A stretch of DNA of 64,000 nt, from positions 7,814,001-7,878,000 of the forward strand of contig CM067530.1 of NCBI GenBank assembly GCA_034509925.1, read 5' to 3'. The notes beneath the pieces were generated by a model. That model had not been told where the DNA came from and did not search any database. It saw only the letters and a program-made list of their open reading frames with translations. The translations under genes and the position numbers were made by a program. Origin of the DNA: Hirudinaria manillensis. Taxonomy: Eukaryota; Annelida; Clitellata; Hirudinida; Hirudinidae. Of the stretch, positions 1 through 13,500 are shown piece after piece. The stretch's first letter is position 1. Every line of letters begins with the position of its first letter.

Positions 1-1331
1 ATTTTCACGCGGTTAGCATCAGAAACGTGGCCAGGAATCCTTGGGAATTAATGAATTAACGAATTATTGTTATGCTTATTGATGCTTCAAGTGATTGTGC
101 CCTACCAATCAACCAGAAGTAACTTCTTTGCTGTTTGGTCACCCAATGGGACGTCGGCTGCAAACAATGCAAATTTTGGGGTGGTGGAGCGTTCAAGATC
201 AGCAGCCAGGTCACTAAATCCAGCTCCTTTGAATTTTGTTTATCGATTAACTCCAAGCACTTAAAATCATTTTCTTGCGCATTTTTTTTTGTCATACCTC
301 GCCCAGCAACTTTTTCGAGTGAAATTGTTGAAAAGTCAGATGATACGTCAAAGATAACATAAGAACTGGATCCTTGGGCAACTTTTGAAAATCCTGAAAC
401 GGCACTGGCGTCCACAGTCACCGTATCCTTGCTCTACAAAAGACGTACCAAAAAAATGGCAGTTTTCAAAAGAAAACATGAAGGAAGTTTTTCTAAACTC
501 ACCACAACAGTTTCCTGGAGATCGTAAATGTATTCACCAGATTCAATGACGTTGTAACCAGCCAAACCGCTCTCAACGATGTTTTCCAAGTTGAGATCGT
601 GCTCGGAACCAGTGTGGACAACAACCCATACGTCAGCACCCAAAGCTTCGATTACATCGTCGGCTTCATCCTTGTAAACCTTTTTCAGTGAAACGGATGC
701 ACTCAATGGGATCCTGAAATCAGTTTGGAACGGCATGTGTCGGCATTTTATCACAAGGATATAAGATTCAGAACTGATAAAATGAATCGTACCAAGCAAA
801 GAAAAGCAGTTTGCTTTCGCCCTTCACCGTAGCAGAAAATACGGCGTATCTTGGCTGAGAAGTTTTTTTAGCGAGCGACAAATCAGCAACGAGACTTGAA
901 AATTCACCGCCTGCAAATAAAAACTTTGAGCATGTTTGAGCTCTTTTCGGATAAAATGAGTCGGATGACATTTTACGATCGTCTTACTGGAAGATTTGTC
1001 GAGGGCCAGCGTTGTCAGATCATCTCCCAGCCTGAAGACTGCATAGCGTTTACTTCCCTGAACCACTGCCTTAAATGCCGCCGAAGCTTCTATTTCAACC
1101 GTGACAGTTGAAGAAACCTTTGCAACACGAATACAAAATGAATTTATCGAGCGAATATAAATAAAAAAATATATATAAATACGTCGTACACTAGATTGTC
1201 ACTAACCACGTTGAAGCACACGAGAAGAATTCCAATACTCAAACCAGTCAGCAAACCCTGCGATCAAAATTTCAAATTTTTACTTCTGACTCGACATTTC
1301 AGTACAGACATTTAAAACTCCTTCTCACCAT
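1..1331 (-). CDS. Secreted tandem ADF-H-domain protein, third gene of the cluster (3' end outside window)
   Basis: Partial gene assembled from splice sites; frame is kept throughout. Coding exons: 1329-1331 (ATG only), 1207-1257, 988-1117, 793-910, 503-713, 298-433, 106-226 and 1-39. Exon 2 gives a hydrophobic leader, MGLLTGLSIGILLVCFNV, which looks like a signal peptide. Module 1 contains KRYAVFRLGDDL, then PRYAVF and LLFFAW. This matches the ADF-H pattern of a first strand (KYxIFKhSDD), an RYAhYD-like strand and a W that precedes the long helix. Module 2 begins in the exon at 298-433 (SYVIFDVSSDF) and reaches LLLVDW at 106. The 211-bp exon has exactly the same length as its counterpart in the neighbouring gene. 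The family assignment rests on motif order, not a search. Actin binding is not implied, because the protein enters the secretory path. Confidence 0.78.
298..713 (-). other. Module boundary in third gene: end of ADF-H-like module 1 and start of module 2
   Basis: The exon at 503-713 holds the C-terminal helical part of module 1, including GADVWVVVHTGSEHD and GLAGYN. The exon at 298-433 opens module 2. The boundary intron is phase 0, as at every module boundary in this cluster, whereas introns inside modules are phase 1 and phase 2. Confidence 0.65.
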
Positions 1332-1390
1332 CTTCACTCCAATGTCTTGCAAGCGATTTGAAGACTGCAAAGCAACTGGTTAATGTTGGC

Positions 1391-1398
1391 TTTTTATA
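1391..1398 (-). promoter_or_regulatory. TATA box of the third cluster gene
   Basis: Minus-strand TATAAAAA lies 60 bp upstream of the ATG at 1331. The other two cluster genes have equivalent boxes 37 and 42 bp upstream of their start codons. Confidence 0.6.
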
Positions 1399-4071
1399 CA
1401 TTTTCAGTGGACGCGTGTCAAGGTGAATCGGCCATAAAGTTTCCTGAAACATGTCGTCAAAGCCTATGACGTGTGACATGTATATTTTCAGAAATGTAAT
1501 TTATATCCATGTTTTCGATCGATTTGTCCATATCTTATGGTTTAAACCTTCGTGCACTTTGAGTTGGAGTTATAGTTATCATCCTACTATACTAGAGACA
1601 CAAGATCACACAAAGCGCCTCCGAAGCTATGCATATGGCGCTCTACAAATTAACTATTATTATCCTGTTTATCATTCTCAACTGTTTTTAAACTATGATT
1701 AACGTCAAATTTTATTTTTAAAAGTCATTAAATTACTTTACGAGTTATTTTAATTCAATCAATTAATAATTATGGTAATATTTTATAATTTAAACACTCT
1801 GTGAATTTCCAAAGATATCTTCTTTAATATTAAACATTGTACAATTATAATATAAAATAAAACTTCAAAAACGTGGTTAATCGTGTTTTTAATCGTTAAA
1901 ATGAAGCTGAAATACCTTTTTGAGAATGAGATCGTCGGTTTGTTTAACAAATAAATAACAAAATAAAATTCTGGATAAATTAAATTTAAAAAAAAAAAAA
2001 AATTAGATTATAATTCGAGCATTTAATAGGAATAAATGAATGAAAATCAACCATTTGTAACTTCATGTTAATTCATGTTTTGTCTTGGAGTTTTGTAAGT
2101 TAAAAAGATAATATTAAAATAATATTAAAACAAATATTAAAATAATATTAAAACAAATTGAAATTTTAAAATGACAACAATTAGAAGTTAAATTATTTTC
2201 AAGTGTCGCAGATGCTTCTAACGATTCACTTGAGACATTTGATCATGTGACAACCCATAAATGATATTCATGAATTTGCCTTGAAATTCACGCTTCAATG
2301 CTTCGCATCTTCTGTCATAGGCACCTGTTTATCAAAAAAAAACTTAAAATTAATTGTTCACAATGGTTTTTAATGCAATTTAAAATGATTTTTAATTAAT
2401 TAATTTCATATTTAATAATAATTTAATAAACATTTATAAATAATAACTCGTATTTGGAATAATTTCGAAGCATATGGAAAATATTAATTTATAATTTTTA
2501 TAATAATATCCTTTACTATTAAAATGCTTGAAATGTGTGATATATATTTGAAAGTAATATATATTCACTGTTGGTATATAATTTGTATAATTAATATTTT
2601 TAATTCAATAATTATGAACACGTAATTCAAATTATTTACTACAAAAAACAAAAATATAGATGAAGGTTTTAATGTGTAGGTGTTTGTTAAGTAATACTTT
2701 ACGATGACCCTATTGGCATCAGATGTTGGCCACGTTTGTTGTCAGCTTTTCTCGTATTTTGCAAATATTTTCAGCTCGAAATTGTTGAAGATTTGCAATT
2801 ATTTATAATTCCTTTTTTGAGTCTGTTGATTGTTAATCAAGGTTTAACTTGTTTGTATTTAATTTTATTGGCATTCAAAATTAAAACCTCTTAATTACAA
2901 TACAGATCATCCTTTCCCTTAAAAGCAGGACATATATTTAATTCTTAGTAATATTTAAAATATATATTGTTTAAATCACGTTGTGGTTTAACCACGGACC
3001 CTTACTTTTGAAGTTATAGAATTTCGTTGTCTGAACCCCTCAGACGGGTTCCAAACTATAATATTTAGGACAAATATGAGCAGTTTTTTATATTGAAAAA
3101 TATTTAAAACGCACTCAGTAATGTTTTAGTTTTCAAAAAATATCAAATTTAGCGGAAGAATCAAGATTCGTCTGCATCCTTAACATTCTACATAAATTCA
3201 TCTTCTTGTTATAACATAGCAATAACAAAGTCATACAAAGCATAAAAAAGATTACAAATTAAATTCATAATTTTCACTTGTAAACTTTTACCACACAGTT
3301 TGTGATGTGGACTTCCCGATACCTTAAGTAGTACTTACAGATACCTCAACTAGTAGTACTTAGATAAATCTCACGTTGAATTATTTGGTAAATTAGCGAC
3401 TCAGTGGATAAACCGACGATTATTTATGTAATATTCTCTTAATTCCCCTCCTGATAGGCATGGAAATTTAAAAATAATGGTATTTAAATGTTTTATTTAC
3501 AAATTAAAAATTTATTGTCGTTAGGATGTTTTCTTTATGAGACATTTAACTGTTTCCGCCACTAATTCCTTGAGTGACCTCACAATTAATTTGCACTTAT
3601 TTATTTTATTTATAATAAATTCGATTTTTTTAAAACAAACTTTGCAAATAATTTTTAAAGTGAAACTTGATAAGGTCAGATTCAACATCCTAAAAGAATA
3701 TTTATTTAATAGGTCAGGAATCATTCACCCCAATTGACTTTTGATACTGGAAAACGTGTCCAATCAATTGATATTTATAAATTTTATTTTTGATTATTTT
3801 GGGCACTCAATATTTGACCACACCGTCACCTATTTTTAAGATTTGTTACTAGAATTTCTTAGTTTTGTACTCCATAACCCCGATGGCTTTTGAAAGTATT
3901 TTAAAGAATAATTAAACTGGGAAATAATTTTATTTTCCTCCAAAATATCTATCAAATATGTTCTACACGATCACAAAAAGGTCAGACGACTTCGGAGTCT
4001 TCTCTTCTAAAATTGGAAATGATTCCTAAATATAGCTGCAGGAAATGATATTAATTTGAACTTCTAACCCA
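1399..4071. other. Intergenic, AT-rich, between cluster genes 2 and 3
   Basis: No ORF here has recognisable coding character. The stretch contains poly-A/T runs and the 3' flank of the middle gene. A minus-strand AATAAA at 3929-3934 is a plausible polyadenylation signal about 140 bp after the middle gene's stop. Confidence 0.5.
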
Positions 4072-7000
4072 TCAGTGTCTGTGACCTCCGTGACCCTATC
4101 AACGACAAACATTCAAATATTCAAATTAAATTAATCACAATCATAAATACTTTAAAACTTCCTACCCCTCCATAATGTTTTCCTTCGTATCCTCCAACCT
4201 ATTTATTTAAAAAATAACAAAAACACGGTGATTACAAAATTAAATAGAAATGTTATAACTACAAAAATCGTGAAAAACTTGATGGTTGATTAAGTTTTTA
4301 CGTGCCAGAGGAAAAGGATATAACTGTGAATTTATGTCTCTAATAAAATATGGAAGGAAAGATATTTTCCTCTGTAATTGCATCAGAGACTCCGATCCAG
4401 AGTTCACTGAGTATAAGATGTGGAGCAAATAGATGGATACATCGATCCAGGAGTACTCCTTCACTCTTCCATGACTTGGAAGGTCCTTCAGAGACATAAA
4501 AGTCACGGACTGCGGCTCAGTAGCCACAGCTCTCCCTTAATAATATCTCAAAGTTGTGTCCATCTTTGGGTCCATAGCGGAGGAGTGAAAGGTTACATTA
4601 AGAAATGTTTAAAAATTTAAATATATTAATATAGCATGAAGACAATTTTACTGTCGAGGTAACAATGTGTGCGTGTTAAAACTCCAATGTTCCCGACAAT
4701 TTTACGGCTAACTTGGTTAATGTGCGCCGACCAATTTAGGCATGTTTTTGTTGATAAATTTGTTTGGATTGTGAAATAATATGTAGTCGGATTTGTACAA
4801 GTTCAAAGAAAGTTTGTCTGTCGAAATCATTCAAGAATTACAACCAAAGTCATTATTAATTTTTTTTTCACATAATCAAATCAAATCAATTTATCTCCAA
4901 CTGCATAAAATTTGTATCGTCCGCAAACAAAAAGTGTTCATAGACTTCAAATAATTATTATAAGGATGAATAATAATAATAATAAAAATAAAAAATAATA
5001 ATAATAATAATAACACTAATAATAATGGATCCTGCGGAACTCATTTAACTTCAGCCATTCCTTAGGGTCTTCTGAATATTCCGTAATCTCTCTTTAAAAT
5101 AATAGAATTAAAATGAATAAGACTTTAACAGTCTTAATTTATTAATACTAATTGAATTATAATAATTTAAATAAATTATTTAATTGTAATGATCATTTTA
5201 AAATTTATAATAATTAGAATTACAATTGTAATTTAATCATAAATAATTTTATTTAATTAAAAATTATATTATGAATTTATTTTAATAAATCAGTTAAACC
5301 ACCATTAAATTGACCTTAAACTCCTTCTTATTGAATATTTACCATAATATATAATATTTACCATAAATTTACCATCGCATACGTCTAATCCTATTTATAA
5401 TAAATATTTAAAAAAAACTTATAACTTGTTGGAAGTATTACAAAGCAATCACTAATTGGTTAAGTTATACAATTTTTTAATATTAAAATTATAAATACGG
5501 AAAAACTCCGCCAAAAATGTAACTGACCTTTCCTCTGAATCCATGATCCTTCTGTTCGGGATTTTTTTAAAAATTAATTTTCACATTACAATCACAATTG
5601 CAAATATAACGAATCAAATATCTTATTTTAAATTTATCTTAAATTAAAATAATTTAAAATAAATTTAAATCAAACAATGGCAAAAAGTTATTTTAATATT
5701 TTTAATCGTTATTCTCACCGATCCACCGTGGAATCCACCCTGATTTAATGGTTAAATAAATGAACATCACATTTGGTGAATCATCGTTTCTTTATTGAGA
5801 TCTTATCAGCATTATTAAATTAAATATAAATAATTTTATTTAACTTAAGCCTACCTTTCCTCCGTATCCTCCGTGACCTTCGTGACCTCCGTAACCTCCG
5901 TGACCACCCTTTTAATTATTATAATTAATTTAATAAATCCTAAAGATAATTTAATAATAAATTTCAATGTTTAATTAATTAAAATGTTTAAAATAAATAT
6001 AATCTATAAATTTATTTTACCGGGTTAACCGGGTAAATCCCTTAACAAATTATCATCAAATCCCTATTAATTGAATATTCACCATAAATTTAATATCACA
6101 TTTAAACGCAGTTAAAATTCTGCCAAATTTGTAACAACGGACAAACAAAATAAATAAAAAATATTAGTTCATAGCGAGCTCTAACCTTCCCACCGTAACC
6201 TCCATAACCTCCAAGGTCACCCTTCTGCTCGAGAATTTTGTTAAAATTAACTTTTAAATTAAAATCATCACAAATGCACATTTAACGAATCAAATAACTT
6301 TGAATATAAATTACATTAAAATGAAATACAAATTAAACACCATGAAAACTTATTTTAATATTTGTAATCATTACTCTCACCAATTGACCGTAGAATCCAC
6401 CCTGAGTTAAAGGATAAATAAATAATCATCACATTCCGAGAGACATCATTTCGTTGTAATATATAATATATATAATAATAATAAGACATAATATATAATT
6501 TTATAGGTTAATAATATATAGTTATATGACATATAAATTAAAAATTAAATAAAATGTATGACAATCTTGTATGGCACATAATGATAACAAAATGATTAAA
6601 AGATCTAATCACTACTTAACCTTTCCTTCGAATCCTCCACGTCCCCCCTTTAATTAATTATAATATGAGTTATTTAAGTAAATTTTATTTATTACCATTA
6701 ATGGACAAATTGTAAACAATATGTAAATATTATATAAAAATTATATATAAATTGTTAAAAAGTTAATTTATTAAAAATTAAATAAATTAATTTCTCAACT
6801 TACTTTACGTCCTTCATCATCCGAGTCGCTTCCCTTAATTTTAATGAACATTATCTCTTTTAATAATCCATTTTCCAATATTATTATAAGTCTTATTAAA
6901 TTCAATATGTTATTGATATTTTTTATATCAATATTTTATATATAGATTCTAAAAACCAAATAGAGTTATGTATATATATATATATATATATATACTTATG

Positions 7001-10000
7001 TGTAATATGAGATTTTGGATCTATTAACAATTTATTAATAACCCAATTTATAGCAAATACATTAACAGATCATTAAAAATAAACGACAAATAATCAAAAA
7101 TAAGAAATTGAAATTAATTTATATTCATATTAGTTAACGATATACAATTTATGTTCAACTTACTTCTCCTTTGAATTTTCCAAAGCCTCCCTTCAATTAT
7201 TAGAATTTTTACGAATTATTTTTGAAAATTTAGAAATTATCATTATCAGAATCTTTATTCCGTTATTTATGAATCTTTAAAATGCCATTTGTTTACAAAA
7301 AAAACCTCCAAAATATCCAAAATTTCAATGTTAATATTATTATGCTGGTCTTAAATAGATTATTTTCTCAACTTAATTTACGTCCTTTATCATCTGAATC
7401 GCTTCCCTTAATTTTAATGAAAATTTCCTCAAATTTTATTAAAATAATTAAGTAATTCATAATTAAAAAAATTATTTTCCAATATCATTAGAATAACATT
7501 TGAGTAATAATTTCAAAATATTTTTAATATTTGTTATATTATTAATTGTTCTTGAATATTTAAATATAAATTATAAAAACCAAATACAATTATATTTATA
7601 CCACAGGTTTTGTAAAAATTTACGTTACGCAATTTATATTCAACTTACTTCTCCTTTGTATTTTCCAAAGCCTCCCTATGAACAATAAAATGTTTATGAT
7701 TTTTATTGAAAGGTTTAAATCATTATCTATTAAATATTTATTTCGTTATTTATGAATCTTTAAAATGATATTTGTTTCAAAACAAAACAAAATAGTTAAA
7801 ATTAAATGTTCGTTGTAAATTTCAATTACGTGTTTTTACATCCACCCTTATTTAATAATAAAAAATAATTTTTATTTATTTATAAAAAAAAATCTCATTA
7901 AGTTATTTTATTTATGAAATCATATTAAAATTGCCGTTGGAAAATAAGTGAATATCTGAACTCACTCCATGCTTTCCATATCCCTGTTATTTGAATTTTA
8001 AAAATATTTGCAACGTGGCAATCAAAATAATTTAAAAATAGCTCAATAACATTATTGTTGTAAGGTTAAGACAATATAAAGTTAGTAAATTATTAAAATA
8101 AATTAATAAAATTATTAGAACTTCTAATAACTAGTTAACCTTTCCTTCGAATCCTCCCTTCAATTAAATAAAATAAGGGTTAAAAATCGAGAAAACAAAT
8201 AATTAATCAACTAATTCATAACTTAATTAATAAATACCTTTCCTTCGAATCCTCCCTTGAAAATATTAAAATATGAAATATTAATTTAAATTAATTTAAT
8301 GATTTGTAAAGCTTTAGATAAATAATATGGTTTTAAACATTTTATACTGAAAAAGTTACAGTCATTTGATGAACCATTCGGTGAATTTCTAAACTCACTC
8401 CATATCCATGTCCCTGTAATTTGAAATTTTAAGAAACATTATTTATGGCGTAATTAAATAGAAAATAACTTAAAATGTCAAATTATATTACTATGGATGA
8501 TAGTACAAACAATGCTAATACATAATTAATTCACATTAATAGGGTTAATTAACCTTTCCTTCAAATCCTCCATGTCCTCCCTTGGATAAATTAAAATGTA
8601 AATTATTAATTTAAATTTTAATGACTGACTGGTAACTTGTAAAGCATTGGATAAATATTATGGTACAAACTCTTCTATGGTATTAAAACATTTGCGACAT
8701 TTTATGAACAAATCGAAAGATGAATCTGATTAATCTTCAAATCAATCCATGCCCGTTATTTAGAAATTAAAAACAATTGAAAACTATTGTTAAAAACTTA
8801 ACAGTCTTTCAATTATTAATAATATATTACATAACATAAACATAAACATGCCATTAACTAATTACCTTTAATCCGAATCCTCCAAATCCTCCCTTTAAAA
8901 TAAATTAAAATTTGAATTATAATTTTAGGTTTTAATAACCAATTAGTTATTTAAACTTTAAATAAGAATTGAAAAAAAAATAACAACATGGCACAATCTT
9001 TTAGAACTAAAACATTTCCACGTCCGATGAATCATAAATCAACATCCACATTAAATTCGTATTCCTGATACCAATCCTAAAACAATTATAATATACATAA
9101 TTACTTATACATTACACCAATTAAATGTATCAATGCTATAATTATCTAAATATAATACAATTGTTAAGCTTTTTAGATTATCAGATATTCTCAGATTCTC
9201 TACGATTCTCTGCAAAATAAAACTTTGTGTAAGCAATAAGGCAGACGGAAACATGCTTACCTTGTGATGTTTTCCTCCAAATCCGCCATGTCCCTTGTAA
9301 TTTAAAAATGAAATTTTAAAAAATTCCGCTATTAAATAAACGTTAATAACAAATAATAAAATAAATAATTAGCCATTTTATTAAATATTTTGTTTATTAC
9401 AATCCACCTTTTAAGAAAGAGCAATGACTTTCCTTAATCTAATCAGTATATTTTTTAACAATTTGTTTCAATCCTAGTAATTTATCCATAACTTTACCAA
9501 GCAATGAATACTACTGCTAAGCATAACGTTGGTAACTTTGTGCCGTAATAACTTAAGTTGTCAAAACATTCTGGTTCCTTTAAAACATTCAAAAAGAAAA
9601 TTATTTTTGAGATTAATTTTGTTTAAATAAATTGGCCAAAAATCAATTTTCAACTTAGCCCTGAATAATTTCGGAATAATATATTTCATATTACGATTAA
9701 CTATTATAATTGCAGTCTCGGATAATATTTTATTTCCCTCAGATTAATATTTTATTTAGTGTTGTTTACCTTCTTAATTCAGTTACATGTAAATTCACTT
9801 TTAGATACTTTAAGATATATTTTATTTTTAACAATTATCTACAATTATAAAAATAAATCTTGTAAGAATTTTTTCGACTTACTCCATGTCTCTCGCCAAA
9901 TCTATAGCCATGTTTACCGTGTCCGCCCTAAAAGGAATACACAAGCTTATCAATGAGTATTATTATTATTAGTATTAATATTATTATTATTATTCTTATT

Positions 10001-10557
10001 CTTATTATTATTGCATTCATCACATATCAACATTTTTAAAATAATATCCAAGTTTATACATATTTTGCTATGTTAATATGCTGCTGACTGACATTATAAA
10101 AACATTTTAAAGAATTGATAAAAACTTTCTTTAGACAATTAAATCAATAAGGATAAATTAAAATTTTTAAAATCTAATATAATATGAATTAATGAGACAA
10201 AATAAGAAAAATAATGCATTTTTTGCCAGTTCTCGAAGAACAAAGGTTGAGGTGGTTGCAAGAAAAAATAGCGGTTTTCATTTCGGAACAAACTTTAATC
10301 ATAAAAGATTAAAGTTGAAATTAATTGAAATTAAAATTTAAAAAATTAAATTAAAGTTTCAACCTTTTTGCCTTCTCCTTTGTGAAGGTGTTTTCCACGC
10401 AGGAAATTCTGGTTTTAATAATTTTATGTAATAAAATGTAAAATCCAAAAATAAATTTTGCTTATAAAAAAATGTTAAACATATTTGAAAACAATGAGTG
10501 AATCTGTCTTCAAACCTTCAGATAACCTTTGACTTTTTTGCCATGACCTTTGCCCTT
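4072..10557 (-). other. Gly/His-rich tail encoded by 21 micro-exons
   Basis: Exons, each a multiple of 3 bp and bounded by phase-0 introns: 10516-10557, 10364-10408, 9883-9927, 9261-9293, 8866-8892, 8554-8580, 8399-8413, 8238-8255, 8140-8157, 7966-7983, 7649-7675, 7164-7190, 6804-6833, 6621-6647, 6381-6401, 6186-6224, 5855-5908, 5719-5739, 5528-5551, 4166-4198 and 4072-4095. Typical peptides are GGHGGFEGK, GHGYG, GGFEGK, GYGKHG, GSDSDDEGRK, KGDLGGYGGYGGK and GHGGHRH. Any one exon can be skipped without losing frame, so alternative splicing could tune tail length. Evidence is the repeated acceptor-GGA...AAG-donor layout; transcripts would settle which exons are used. Confidence 0.72.
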
Positions 10558-13500
10558 CTGAAGGTTCAAAGGTAAAATTTATGAATCAGTTATATAAAAT
10601 CCTCAACTGATGTAATTTCAAAACCTTTCACCAAAAGACATTGTTTCAATTAGAATCTAGTAATTCATAAACTCTTACTACTCTAATTATTGTAAAATAA
10701 TAATTTTTTTTTTTAATGACGACTAACTTCGTAATGACGAAAGATTTACCTTTATCTTTACAACAAATTGATTGAACTTAATTAATTTGCCCACTCAAAC
10801 GTTTTTCGACGCTAAATTTCGTTGCAAAGGTGAAAGCAAGTCTCGCTTAGTCTCCTTAAAAGGAAACTCACTCCGTGTTTCTTGGCATGGCGTTTGAACC
10901 AAAAGTCAAAATCGAAGACAATTCCACGCCTGAAGAGCAATTGGAGATTCAAGTCAGCAACACTTCTCGAGACAACAACCAGGAATGTTTTCTTCAGCAA
11001 TTTCTTGAGCTTCTTGTATCCCTTTCTGTACAAAAAGATTTGTGCCTTGGGAAGGTCTGATGGGGTCCTATGTATTGTATATTTACTTTAAATCCTTTAT
11101 TTAAAATAATTTTTAGAAAAATAGACATAGGACAAAATATGCATAATGTCTAAATTATTATTCAACACGAATTACCAAATTTAAGAAAATAATAAATAGA
11201 GATATTAAAATGCTGTTTTGAAGCAACCTTTAAACACTAGTTGAACTATAAAACAGTGACAAACCAGACAATCAGTATGAGCTGCTTCTTATCAGGTTCA
11301 TAGTAAAGGGCATATCTTCCCTCTCCTGCTTTTTGAGCGGTTGTCAGGTCAGCCACCAGATTTTCAAATGTGGCTTCTTAAAAATGATTTTGTTTATATT
11401 AAGTTTATATTATGTTTGATATCTTTGTTTACGTTGTTATTATCGCAAGATAATTTAACATATCACTTTATTGCATATTCAATTCGTCACCGAAACCTTA
11501 ATCAATATTCCTTATAGAAATTATTAGTTATTAGCAAGGTGGAAGCAAGTCTATGAAAAGTCGAATCATAATCTAAGCTTACTGGGTCCAGCTGATTTGT
11601 CAACAAGCAGTTTTTTATCAGGACTCCATTTAAGGAGCAGATAACGTTTCAAGCCCTTGCTCACGTCATCAACAGCAGTCTCAACGCTTACATCCAATTT
11701 AACCTTAAAATCATTAAGTTATTGTCTTAATGAAGCATTTAATAAAGCTTAACTAATATTTACCAGATCGTCGTCATCGTCATCATCATCGTCGTCGGTA
11801 TCGGTATCGGTATCAAGTTCCTCTCCCTAAAAAAAACGAATGCGTGAAATGTCCAATCCAGTGAAAACATAAATTATTAATGAATATACTTCTGGTACGA
11901 CTTCCTTCTCAACGTCAAGTCTTTCAGGCTCAACAGGCACTTCAACAACTGGTTTCTGGAGACGTCCTATGAAGGCAGGAAGCAGGTCGTTGATGCCTTC
12001 GACTGAAAGTTCATCTGTGCTCTCGACTGTAACGTCGGTCCAAACAGGAAGCTTTAAGGAAGTTTTGAGACTCTTCAATTTCGAGAGATACTTCTTCACC
12101 AGAGTTTTGTCGGCTGTACTAGGAGCCCTACACGAGCGATTTCAGTGGTTTAGAAAATGATAGATACTTTGCCAAATGTCTTTCTTCAATGAAAATTACT
12201 TACCAAAGTATCAGCAGAAGTCTGTTTTCCACCAAACCATCTTCCACTACGGGCAAGTAGTATAGAACTACTCTCACTTGACCAGAGGCTTCGTATGGTT
12301 CAAGATCGGTTACTAAATTGCTGAAACTGGCACCTTTCAAGTATCGTTGAAAATTAAATAGCATCGTTGTTTTTTTTATTTGTTAAAAACTAAAACTAAG
12401 GTAAAGGATTTTTTATTGTGAATAAGGAAAGGCGATTAATTAAATTATTAATAATTAATTTATTAATTAGCTGATTTATAATTATTTAATTAATTAACTT
12501 AATTTAACAGGCACTCAACTTATTAGGTAAAAACAAATAGAAATAAAACTAACTCAGGTCGCCCACTTTATCAAGGACGACAGTTGAGAAATCGTCCGAG
12601 AACTTGAATACGACGTATCTTTTCGATCCGAGGCTCAAATCACTGAGAATTTGTTTCAGACTCACATCGACTTTGACCGTCTTTAATTGAAATCAAATAT
12701 CACTCAAAAATCTCTTTTAATGAAGGAAATTCCAATAAAAACTTTTTCAAACCACGACGACTTCTGTAGCTCCGTATTCCACGTGAGTGGAAATGATCCT
12801 ATTGTATCCCTGCGAGGCGCTTTCCAACAAAGCTTCGAAGTTCAAATCAGATTCTGAATCAGTCACCACTGCAAGCCAGACGTCTACGTCAAGGGCGTCT
12901 TCTGCCTCATCGACCAAAAGTGCGTATTTTTGACCTAATTCGTCAGTCAATCCTGTAGGCACCCTGAAAAGAATTTAAATTTCAAGTCACTTAAAGATCA
13001 ATTAATTGCCAAATTTAGGTCTAGTAATTTCTCAGAAGATAATGTAATCAAAGTAAACTCACCCAAACCTCATTGATTTAACAAAAATCGTTTTGAAAAT
13101 ACCTAAAACTAATTATGACGAGGGCATTTGTATCCAATAATCTTACCAAACCAAAACCACGAGCTCTTGTGTTTTCTGTCCAGTTTCATCTGTAACAGAA
13201 GCTGTATAGGCTGCTAACAAAGCTTCTTTGGAAGCCACAAGATCCTTGGTCAGATCAGTGAAATCTGATTATAACGTATATAATAAATTTAATGATTTTC
13301 CTGGGTCTTAATAAATCTGCAATTTATACCTCCATCCGACGCTTTGACAAAGGAAACAGTGCTTAAGTCCTTGGAAACTTTGAAGACAGCGTAATGTTTA
13401 CTTCCCGTAGAGACATCTTTAAATGCTTTGGTAGAGTCAGCATCATAGGTGACTGTTGAGGAACCCTAAAAGCCGATAAAAAATTTTTAATAAACACCAT

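Noticed and set aside
5020..5062. Alternative last exon of the middle gene (AAG...TGA after six codons)
   Set aside because: Downstream Gly/His exons at 4166 and 4072 continue the pattern and end in a clean stop, so the earlier stop is probably a relic exon.
6011..6034. Exon-like segment GGATTTACCCGGTTAACCCG between AG and GT
   Set aside because: 23 bp long, so it would shift the frame of the tail; counted as a relic.
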